DNA of 20,050 nt from an uncultured Prevotella sp. (GTDB lineage: Bacteria > Bacteroidota > Bacteroidia > Bacteroidales > Bacteroidaceae), in assembly GCA_900544825.1 (NCBI GenBank), contig UQWP01000067.1:1-20050 (forward strand), read 5' to 3'. The notes beneath the pieces are model-generated. The model was not told where the DNA came from and did no database searches. It worked only from the letters and a program-made list of their open reading frames with translations. Made by a program: the position numbers and the translations under genes. Shown here in pieces: positions 14,515-20,050 of the stretch (positions within the stretch are counted from its first letter, which is position 1; each line of letters opens with the position of its first letter).

Positions 14515-14578
14515 TCTTCTTACTATTAAGGGTTAATTTTGCTCGATGAGAGCGTAATCTTTCTTGTTGGAAGACGGA

Positions 14579-15145
14579 TTACTCGCTTACACGACCGAGG
14601 TAGCTGCCGTCACGAGTATCAACCTGGATGGTCTCGCCCTCGTTAACGAACAAAGGAACGCGAACCTCAGCACCAGTCTCGAGAGTAGCTGGCTTGGTAG
14701 CGTTGGTAGCAGTGTTACCCTTTACACCTGGCTCAGAGTGAGTGATCTTCAGGGTAGTCTTTGCTGGCATTTCAGCCAAGAGGATAGTACCGTCTGTAGT
14801 ATCAGTAACAACCTCAACTACGTCACCCTCCTTCATGTACTGACCACCGGTAACGTTCTCCTTAGCGATAGGCACCTGCTCGAAAGTCTCCTGGTTCATG
14901 AAGATGCAACCAGTAGCGTCCTCGTAGAGGTACTGATAAGGGCGACGCTCAACGCGAACATCCTCCAATTTGAAACCAACCTGGAATGTACGCTCCAGCA
15001 CGCGGCCGTCAGCAACATTCTTCAACTTAGTGTTCATTACGGTGTTACCTTTACCTGGCTTTCTGTGCTGAAAGTCGATGCAAACCCATACTTTGCCATC
15101 CATACGGATGCAAGTTCCAATCTTAATTTCCTGTGAATTAATCAT
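14579..15145 (-). CDS. efp: Elongation factor P
   Basis: A 188-residue EF-P of standard length that helps ribosomes through polyproline stretches. The start MINSQEIKIGTCI at 15145 is chosen: a longer frame to 15241 would add 32 hydrophobic residues and pass upstream of the promoter. The N-terminal KOW-like domain carries the loop RKPGKGN with K32 at the position modified in other EF-Ps. The C-terminal OB domain has the family signature VRVPLFVNEGETIQVDTRDG. No lysine-modifying genes (epmA/epmB) are seen here. It is probably first in an efp-glycosyltransferase-radC transcript, with a 64-base gap to the next start. Confidence 0.97.
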   Translation of the reverse strand: MINSQEIKIGTCIRMDGKVWVCIDFQHRKPGKGNTVMNTKLKNVADGRVLERTFQVGFKLEDVRVERRPYQYLYEDATGCIFMNQETFEQVPIAKENVTGGQYMKEGDVVEVVTDTTDGTILLAEMPAKTTLKITHSEPGVKGNTATNATKPATLETGAEVRVPLFVNEGETIQVDTRDGSYLGRVSE

Positions 15146-15190
15146 TTCTTGTTTTATCTTGAATGTTATTATTATTCTCGTAATCGGGTG

Positions 15191-15221
15191 CAAAGTTACG
15201 GCAAAATGATGAAAAAACAAA
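15191..15221 (-). promoter_or_regulatory. Consensus promoter for efp
   Basis: On the - strand, TTTG (15218-15221), a 19-base spacer and TAACTTTG (15191-15198) match the Bacteroidetes consensus exactly. The leader is about 40 bases. Confidence 0.75.
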
Positions 15222-15270
15222 GGGAAAATCGAAAAAAACATAAATATTTAAGCTAAATTTGGTAGTTTTC

Positions 15271-15301
15271 TTGGTTATTTGAGAAATTATGCGTAATTTT
15301 G
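15271..15301 (+). promoter_or_regulatory. Promoter for rpmH with a leader hairpin
   Basis: TTG (15271-15273), a 20-base spacer and TAATTTTG (15294-15301) form a good Bacteroidetes promoter. The leader carries AAAAGGGC (15309-15316) pairing with GCTCTTTT (15324-15331) through one G-U, seven bases loop, about 35 bases before the start codon. Confidence 0.6.
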
Positions 15302-15365
15302 CAGCCCAAAAAGGGCTTATTTTGCTCTTTTGTGAAGAATATTAATTAAAAAATAAATAAGAAAA

Positions 15366-15521
15366 ATGAAAAGAACATTTCAGCCTCACAATCGTCGTCG
15401 CGTGAACAAGCATGGTTTCCGTGAGCGTATGGCAACAAAGAATGGTCGTCGCGTATTGGCTTCTCGCCGTGCTCATGGCCGCAAGAAGTTAACTGTTTCT
15501 GACGAGCACCACGGAAAGTAA
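15366..15521 (+). CDS. rpmH: 50S ribosomal protein L34
   Basis: A 51-residue, very basic protein with the L34 pattern: KRTFQPHNRRRVNKHGFRER (residues 2-21), MATKNGRRVLASRRAHGRKK and a short tail LTVSDEHHGK. The usual bacterial partner rnpA is absent: the gene stands alone, divergent from efp, with its own promoter and terminator. Codon use is strongly biased to CGT and AAG, fitting high expression. Confidence 0.97.
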   Translation: MKRTFQPHNRRRVNKHGFRERMATKNGRRVLASRRAHGRKKLTVSDEHHGK

Positions 15522-15558
15522 TTTCCGATAGGAGATTTCGTCTATCGACGATGACATT

Positions 15559-15600
15559 AAAAGCAGCAAGGAGAGATTCTTTGCTGCTTTTTGTGTTTTT
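15559..15600 (+). terminator. Rho-independent terminator of rpmH
   Basis: AAAAGCAGCAA (15559-15569) pairs with TTGCTGCTTTT (15581-15591), an 11-bp stem with an 11-base loop. It is followed by TGTGTTTTT, 37 bases after the rpmH stop. Confidence 0.8.
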
Positions 15601-15645
15601 ATGACTTTTTATATTGTGATGAAACGCAAAAACTTGGCGTTTTAT

Positions 15646-15676
15646 TTTGTATTGTCTTCGATTATTCCTATCTTTG
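15646..15676 (+). promoter_or_regulatory. Consensus promoter for the PASTA-rluD-ddl operon
   Basis: TTTG (15646-15649), a 19-base spacer and TATCTTTG (15669-15676) match the consensus exactly. The start codon is 16 bases downstream, giving a very short leader and ruling out the upstream in-frame start at 15591. Confidence 0.75.
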
Positions 15677-15692
15677 CACCAAAAAAGAAAGA

Positions 15693-16427
15693 ATGACTTC
15701 ATCTGAGTTTATAAATAAGTTTAAGAGTAAGTATCTCTGGGGCAACCTGGGCGCCATGTTCCTGGTGCTGGTTTTGCTCTGCGTCGGTGTCAAGTTCGGC
15801 ATCGATATCTACACCCATCATGGTGAGGCCATCCGTGTGCCGGATATCAGATACAAGAATATCAATGATGCCACCCGCATCCTCGATGATGCCGGATTGG
15901 AAATAGTGGTTTCGGATACCGGATATGTGCGTTCGCTCCCTGCCGACTGTATCCTGGAGCAGACGCCGGCGTTCGGAGAGGTGGTGAAGTCGGGGCATAT
16001 CATCTATGTCACGATCAACTCCAACCATTCTCCTCGCATCACCATTCCTGATGTCATTGACAACAGTTCTCTGAGAGAGGCGATGGCTAAGTTGACCGCC
16101 ATGGGATTCAAGCTGGGGTCGCCGGAATACATACCTGGCGAGGAAGACTGGGTTTACGGTATTCTCGTTAAGGGCAAGCATGTAGTGGCTGGTGATAAGG
16201 TTTCTATCGATGATGTGCTCATCATTCAGGTAGGTAATGGTCAGCGCGACACTACCGACTCCTTCGATATGGTGGATCCTGTCTATCACGAAAACGATGA
16301 TGTGATGGAGGGAGAAGGTGATGGTACTGAAAGCACCGAAGATAACTTCGAGGTGGTTCCGGGAACTGAATCTACGGAAACAGCCCCTGCTACACACGAA
16401 CACCAGCAGAAAGAGGTGGTGGAGTAG
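15693..16427 (+). CDS. Membrane-anchored PASTA domain protein
   Basis: A 244-residue protein with a short basic cytoplasmic start, one membrane helix (about residues 17-35) and two PASTA domains outside (about 45-110, opening IRVPDIRYKNINDATRILDDAG, and 115-182, opening RITIPDVIDNSSLREAMAKL). An acidic, Thr/Glu/Ser-rich tail (183-244) ends the protein. PASTA domains of Ser/Thr kinases and penicillin-binding proteins bind peptidoglycan fragments or beta-lactams. Here no kinase or transpeptidase domain is present. It is first in an apparent operon with rluD and ddl, and the link to D-Ala-D-Ala ligase suggests a cell wall role. That role is inferred from domain and position. Confidence 0.88.
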   Translation: MTSSEFINKFKSKYLWGNLGAMFLVLVLLCVGVKFGIDIYTHHGEAIRVPDIRYKNINDATRILDDAGLEIVVSDTGYVRSLPADCILEQTPAFGEVVKSGHIIYVTINSNHSPRITIPDVIDNSSLREAMAKLTAMGFKLGSPEYIPGEEDWVYGILVKGKHVVAGDKVSIDDVLIIQVGNGQRDTTDSFDMVDPVYHENDDVMEGEGDGTESTEDNFEVVPGTESTETAPATHEHQQKEVVE

Positions 16428-16430
16428 GAG

Positions 16431-16467
16431 AAGTGAAGAGTGAAGAACGATGAGTGAAGAATTCAAT
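16431..16467 (+). repeat. Dispersed 37-bp repeat, copy B
   Basis: AAGTGAAGAGTGAAGAACG... ending ATTCAAT, with 33 of 37 positions equal to 12292-12328 and no gaps. It starts three bases after the PASTA stop and runs to just before the chosen rluD start. A possible GTG start of rluD (16454) lies inside it. Confidence 0.7.
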
Positions 16468-16477
16468 AGTAATACGA

Positions 16478-17644
16478 ATGATATTTTTAGATTATATATA
16501 TAATAAGGTATATGCTCCTGTAGAGGATGACTTCGGGTTTGATGATGCAGGAGATTTGGATGAACTTGATGATGAACTCCAGATGGAGGGAGAGGGTGCT
16601 GCTCCGGCTGGCGAAGGAGGCGATGACCTCTACGAGCATTGGAAGGTGCAGGTGGATGCCAACCAGGATCCTGTCCGCATAGACAAGTATCTGGCTGATA
16701 AGATGGCTTACCAGAGCCGCAACCGCATTCAGCAGGCAGCTGATGCCGGATTTATTCATGTAAACGGTAAACCGGTGAAGAGCAATTACAAGGTGCGCCC
16801 GAACGACATCGTTACGCTGATGCTCGACCGCCCTCGTCATGAAACAAGCATCAAGCCGGAAGAAATCGACATCAATGTGGTTTATGAAGACGACCAGTTG
16901 ATGGTGGTGAACAAAGAGGCAGGAATGGTGGTTCATCCGGGAGCCGGAAACTTCCATGGCACCCTGATTCAGGCTGTGGCCTGGCACCTGCGCGATATGC
17001 CGGAGTTTGATGCCAACGACCCGGAAGTGGGTCTGGTCCATCGCATCGACAAGGATACCAGCGGATTGCTCGTAGTAGCCAAGACTCCTACTGCCAAGAC
17101 GGCATTGGGCAAGCAGTTCTTCAACAAGACTACCCATCGCAGTTACAATGCGCTGGTATGGGGTAATATCGTGGAAGATGAGGGACGCATCGAGGGCAAT
17201 ATCGGTCGTGATCCCAAGAATCGTCTCCGTATGAAGGTCTTCGATCCGGATAGCGGTATTGGCAAGAGTGCGGTTACCCATTATAAGGTTTTGGAGCGCT
17301 TCGGCTATACCACCTTGGTACAGTGCATCCTGGAAACGGGCCGTACCCATCAGATCCGTGCCCACATGAAGCAGATTGGTCATCCGCTCTTCATGGATGA
17401 GACCTATGGTGGTGCCGAGATCCTGAGAGGTCAGCGCAGTAGCGGTTATAAGGCATTCATCCAGAACTGCTTCAAGCTCTGCCCACGTCAGGCTCTCCAT
17501 GCCAAGACCCTCGGTTTTGTTCATCCTACAACAAAGGCGCAGATGGACTTCGACAGTGAGTGGCCGGAAGATTTTAGACAATTAATAGAAAAGTGGCGCG
17601 GCTTCATCGCAGGCACCACAAAAGATACATTCAAAAATATTTAG
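16478..17644 (+). CDS. rluD: RluD-family 23S rRNA pseudouridine synthase
   Basis: A 388-residue RluA/RluD-family enzyme turning specific 23S rRNA uridines into pseudouridine. An S4 RNA-binding domain (about residues 66-120, VRIDKYLADKMAYQSRNRIQ) precedes the catalytic domain with HRIDKDTSGLLVV (188-200), where D191 is the nucleophile. TGRTHQIRAHM is the other hallmark. The first 50 residues are a long acidic stretch (DDFGFDDAGDLDELDDELQ) not seen in enterobacterial RluD. The start is uncertain: GTG 16454 lies in repeated DNA, ATG 16478 is chosen, and ATG 16583 would remove most of the acidic part. RluD is the likeliest subtype, but the exact target sites cannot be read from sequence. Ddl follows after five bases. 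Confidence 0.92.
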   Translation: MIFLDYIYNKVYAPVEDDFGFDDAGDLDELDDELQMEGEGAAPAGEGGDDLYEHWKVQVDANQDPVRIDKYLADKMAYQSRNRIQQAADAGFIHVNGKPVKSNYKVRPNDIVTLMLDRPRHETSIKPEEIDINVVYEDDQLMVVNKEAGMVVHPGAGNFHGTLIQAVAWHLRDMPEFDANDPEVGLVHRIDKDTSGLLVVAKTPTAKTALGKQFFNKTTHRSYNALVWGNIVEDEGRIEGNIGRDPKNRLRMKVFDPDSGIGKSAVTHYKVLERFGYTTLVQCILETGRTHQIRAHMKQIGHPLFMDETYGGAEILRGQRSSGYKAFIQNCFKLCPRQALHAKTLGFVHPTTKAQMDFDSEWPEDFRQLIEKWRGFIAGTTKDTFKNI

Positions 17645-17649
17645 AGATT

Positions 17650-18645
17650 ATGGAAAATAGCAAGAGAACGATAGCCATCGTATGTGGTGGTGATTCTTCT
17701 GAGCACGATGTTTCTTTGCGCTCAGGTCAGGGTTTGTACTCATTCTTCGACAAGGAGCGTTATCATATCTATCTCGTCGATGTAAAGGGCACCGACTGGC
17801 ACGTGGCTTTAGATAACGGTGAGACTATTGATATTGACAAGAACGACTTCTCGTTTGTGAAAGACGGTAAGCATATCTATTTCGATTATGCTTATATCAC
17901 TATCCACGGACAGCCTGGCGAGAATGGTGTGATGCAGGGCTACTTCGACCTCATCCACTTGCCATATTCTACAAGTGGTGTGCTGGTAGAGGCAATGACC
18001 TTCGACAAGTATGTGCTCAACAACTACCTGCGTGGTTTCGGTGTGAACGTGGCTGACAGTATCTTGCTCCGTCGTGGCGAACAGTATGATGAGGACGAGA
18101 TTGCCGAGCGCATCGGTATGCCTTGTTTCGTAAAGCCTGCTGCCGACGGTAGTAGCTTCGGTGTGAGCAAGGTGAAGAATGCTGACCAGTTGGCTCCAGC
18201 CCTCCGTGTAGCTTTCATGGAGAGCAACGAGGTGATGATTGAGGGGTTCCTCGATGGTACTGAGATTTCTCAGGGCATCTACAAGACAGCCGAGAAGACC
18301 GTTGTCTTGCCAGCTACAGAGGTGGTAACCAGCAATGAGTTCTTCGATTATGATGCCAAGTACAATGGTCAGGTACAGGAAATCACTCCAGCCCGTCTCT
18401 CTCCTGAGACAGCTGAAGAGGTGGCAAAGACCACATCTCGCATCTACGATATCCTCCATGCCAACGGTATCATCCGCATCGACTATATCATCTCTAAGGA
18501 TAAGGACGGTAAGGACAAGGTGAACATGCTGGAGATCAATACCACTCCAGGTATGACCGTTACCAGCTTCATTCCTCAGCAGGTGCGTGCTGCAGGTCTT
18601 GACATCAAGGACGTGCTCAGCGACATCGTGGAGAATCAGTTCTAG
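17650..18645 (+). CDS. ddl: D-alanine--D-alanine ligase
   Basis: A 331-residue ATP-grasp enzyme joining two D-alanines for peptidoglycan precursors; its product is the substrate of MurF. The N-terminal IVCGGDSSEHDVSLRSG carries the D-Ala-binding glutamate (E18), followed by IHGQPGENGVMQGYF (85-99). The ATP-binding PCFVKPAADGSSFGVSKV (158-175) and the C-terminal LEINTTPGMTVTSF (294-307), with the metal ligands E295 and N297, are also present. An in-frame start at 17593 would overlap rluD by 52 bases; ATG 17650, five bases after the rluD stop, gives the normal N terminus. A hairpin follows the stop. Confidence 0.97.
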   Translation: MENSKRTIAIVCGGDSSEHDVSLRSGQGLYSFFDKERYHIYLVDVKGTDWHVALDNGETIDIDKNDFSFVKDGKHIYFDYAYITIHGQPGENGVMQGYFDLIHLPYSTSGVLVEAMTFDKYVLNNYLRGFGVNVADSILLRRGEQYDEDEIAERIGMPCFVKPAADGSSFGVSKVKNADQLAPALRVAFMESNEVMIEGFLDGTEISQGIYKTAEKTVVLPATEVVTSNEFFDYDAKYNGQVQEITPARLSPETAEEVAKTTSRIYDILHANGIIRIDYIISKDKDGKDKVNMLEINTTPGMTVTSFIPQQVRAAGLDIKDVLSDIVENQF

Positions 18646-18659
18646 AATTTATAAATCAC

Positions 18660-18696
18660 ATATATGGTTCTGCGACTTTCTCGCAGAGCCATATAT
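18660..18696. terminator. Strong hairpin after ddl
   Basis: A 16-bp stem (18660-18675 and 18681-18696) with one G-U pair and a 5-base loop begins 15 bases after the ddl stop. The tail is ATTAAAAGG and not a T-run, so it may act as an attenuating or mRNA-stabilising structure as well as a terminator. Right after it an AAAAGGTATATATTA unit occurs twice (18700-18714 and 18715-18728) up to the next start codon. Confidence 0.6.
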
Positions 18697-18728
18697 ATTA
18701 AAAGGTATATATTAAAAAGGTATATATT

Positions 18729-19877
18729 ATGAAGATCCCTCAAGAATTTGATACCATTCGACCTTGGGAGCCAGAAGACCTTCCTGAGGTGTTCGACCGT
18801 TTGCTTTCAAACGATCAGTTCAAGCAAGTACTTGCTTATCTTTATCCACAAGTTCCTTTTGAGATGATTGCCCAGAAGTTGAAGGCTTGCAAGACCAATC
18901 TCGACTTCCAGTTGGCTTTCGCCTACGATTTTGTTCAAGGCATCCTGAAGAAGGCTGCAACGGGTTGTGAGATGGATTGCGCAGCCATCGATAATACCCG
19001 CAACTATACCTTCATCAGTAACCATCGTGATATCGTGCTCGATTCAGCTTTCCTCGATGTAATGCTTATCGACAATGGCTTCAAGACCACCTGCGAGATT
19101 GCTATCGGAGATAACCTCCTGTCGCTTCCTTGGGTGAAGGACCTGGTACGTGTCAACAAGGCGTTTATCGTGGAGCGTGCCCTGAGCATGCGCCAGATGC
19201 TGATGTCAAGCAAACGTCTTTCCGATTACATGCATTTCGCCATCAAGGAGAAGAACGAGAATATCTGGATTGCCCAGCGAGAGGGTAGAGCCAAGGATAG
19301 CGATGACCGTACCCAGAAGAGCATCCTCCAGATGATGGCGATGGGCGGTGAAGGTAGTATTATCGAACGATTGAAGCAGCTCCATCTCGTACCGCTGTCT
19401 ATCAGCTATGAGTACGATCCTTGCGACTTCCTCAAGGCTAAGGAGTATCAGCAGAAGCGTGATGTGGAAGGATGGAAGAAGGGACCTATGGATGATCTTG
19501 TAAGTATGCAGACCGGTATCTTCGGTTACAAGGGACATGTGCATTATCATGCAGCCCCATGTATCGATGAGTATCTGGATACCCTCGACCCAGAGATGCC
19601 GAAGCAGGAACTCTTCAATACCATTGCTGCCCATATCGACCACGAGATACATAGCAACTACCGCCTCTATCCTGGCAATTATGTGGCACTCGATCTCTTA
19701 GAGAATACCGAAGCTCATGCTGCAGAATATACGCAGGAAGATAAGGCTCGCTTCGAGAAATATATCGCAGGACAGTTGGCGAAGATTGAACTTCCTAATA
19801 AGGATGAAGCCTTCCTGAAAGAGAAGATTTTAGCAATGTATGCCAATCCTGTGCGCAATTTCCTTGCAGCAAAGTAA
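18729..19877 (+). CDS. PlsC-like glycerophosphate/lysophosphatidate acyltransferase
   Basis: A 382-residue soluble-looking protein with acyltransferase motifs. FISNHRDIVLDSAFL (residues 95-109) is the catalytic block, with H99 and D105 or D101. IWIAQREGRAKDSDD (179-193) matches the substrate-binding EGxR block, and LVPLSISYEYDP (220-231) the last conserved block. Such enzymes acylate glycerol 3-phosphate or lysophosphatidate in phospholipid synthesis. The first 90 residues are an extra alpha-helical region without a recognised domain. The H-to-D spacing is five residues if D105 is the partner, where the classic motif has four. Substrate is uncertain. The gene is single, ended by a clear terminator. 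Confidence 0.85.
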   Translation: MKIPQEFDTIRPWEPEDLPEVFDRLLSNDQFKQVLAYLYPQVPFEMIAQKLKACKTNLDFQLAFAYDFVQGILKKAATGCEMDCAAIDNTRNYTFISNHRDIVLDSAFLDVMLIDNGFKTTCEIAIGDNLLSLPWVKDLVRVNKAFIVERALSMRQMLMSSKRLSDYMHFAIKEKNENIWIAQREGRAKDSDDRTQKSILQMMAMGGEGSIIERLKQLHLVPLSISYEYDPCDFLKAKEYQQKRDVEGWKKGPMDDLVSMQTGIFGYKGHVHYHAAPCIDEYLDTLDPEMPKQELFNTIAAHIDHEIHSNYRLYPGNYVALDLLENTEAHAAEYTQEDKARFEKYIAGQLAKIELPNKDEAFLKEKILAMYANPVRNFLAAK

Positions 19878-19956
19878 GTGAAGGGCGCAAAATGATGATA
19901 CTTTTTTGCTTTATATGCAAAAATGTACCATTAAGACTGTTAAAATGTTAAGTGTA

Positions 19957-20006
19957 CGATAAACACGAAAGTTAATAAATCTTTCGTGTTTATCGGCTTT
20001 TGTTTG
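19957..20006 (+). terminator. Rho-independent terminator of the acyltransferase gene
   Basis: A perfect 15-bp inverted repeat (CGATAAACACGAAAG at 19957-19971, complement at 19981-19995) with a 9-base loop is followed by GCTTTTGTTTG, 79 bases after the stop. Confidence 0.85.
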
Positions 20007-20014
20007 ACTAGCAT

Positions 20015-20050
20015 GTGTGTTGTCTAATGGGTGCAAGTCCCTAACGAGCC
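20015..20050 (+). mobile_element. Possible 5' end of a group II intron (cut by the window edge)
   Basis: GTGTG at 20015 fits the conserved GUGYG start of group II introns. GGGTGCAAGTCCC (20029-20041) resembles the small domain I hairpin GGGUGAGAGUCCC known from the Oceanobacillus iheyensis intron. It lies just after a strong terminator hairpin, a known insertion context for class C introns. Only 36 bases are visible and no reverse transcriptase gene can be seen, so this is a hypothesis. Confidence 0.45.

Noticed and set aside
15146..15241. Longer EF-P start with a hydrophobic, signal-like N terminus
   Set aside because: EF-P is cytoplasmic and the extension passes through the promoter at 15191-15221.
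16487..17581. A 364-codon - strand open frame opposite rluD
   Set aside because: It mirrors the real rluD gene; no motif, promoter or conserved block is seen.
1..20050. CRISPR arrays, tRNA or rRNA genes
   Set aside because: No regularly spaced direct repeats with unique spacers and no cloverleaf or rRNA-like stretches were seen; the 22-bp array has only 5-base spacers and is palindromic.

Overview
The window looks like chromosomal DNA of a gut or oral Bacteroidales bacterium, most likely Prevotellaceae (Prevotella/Segatella type). Three things point there: the protein families and their synteny; many promoters of the Bacteroidetes form TTTG-N19/20-TAnnTTTG with almost no Shine-Dalgarno sequences; and typical lineage genes (the AAA-ATPase-like/PD-(D/E)XK protein, a stand-alone PASTA protein, and a solo MIP18-type Fe-S factor). 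Taxonomy is inferred from these features, not from a search.

Layout. 1-420: 3' end of a peptidase-type ABC exporter gene and a strong shared hairpin terminator. 475-2202 (-): AAA-ATPase-like/PD-(D/E)XK protein. 2476-3925 (+): pdxS-pdxT, the two-subunit PLP synthase. 3999-4064: three tandem 22-bp palindromes between convergent genes. 4115-5416 (-): murF. 5513-7740 (+): a compact operon with a small two-helix membrane protein, three very short homologous membrane proteins (34, 37 and 34 aa), folP and the diadenylate cyclase gene cdaA. 7941-10228 (+): pta-ackA for acetate formation. 10368-11414 (+): a KdgK-like sugar kinase. 11513-12277 (-): lpxH. 12337-12657 (-): MIP18/DUF59 Fe-S factor. 12760-15145 (-): efp, a family-2 glycosyltransferase and radC. 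15366-15521 (+): rpmH. 15693-18645 (+): PASTA protein, rluD and ddl. 18729-19877 (+): a PlsC-like acyltransferase. The last bases follow a strong terminator and resemble the 5' end of a group II intron.

The genes are mostly housekeeping: cell wall (murF, ddl, PASTA), lipid A and phospholipid (lpxH, acyltransferase), cofactors (pdxST, folP), acetate energy metabolism, translation (efp, rpmH, rluD) and c-di-AMP signalling (cdaA).

The least ordinary part is 5559-6123. It holds three tandem microprotein genes with an almost invariant C-terminal motif, AW-x-YTKPG-x-KWLK-x-L, behind one transmembrane helix. They sit a few bases apart and lead directly into folP and cdaA. Other points to check are the 22-bp palindrome array, a 37-bp repeat present at two distant intergenic sites, an inverted repeat over the pdxS promoter, and the possible group II intron edge.
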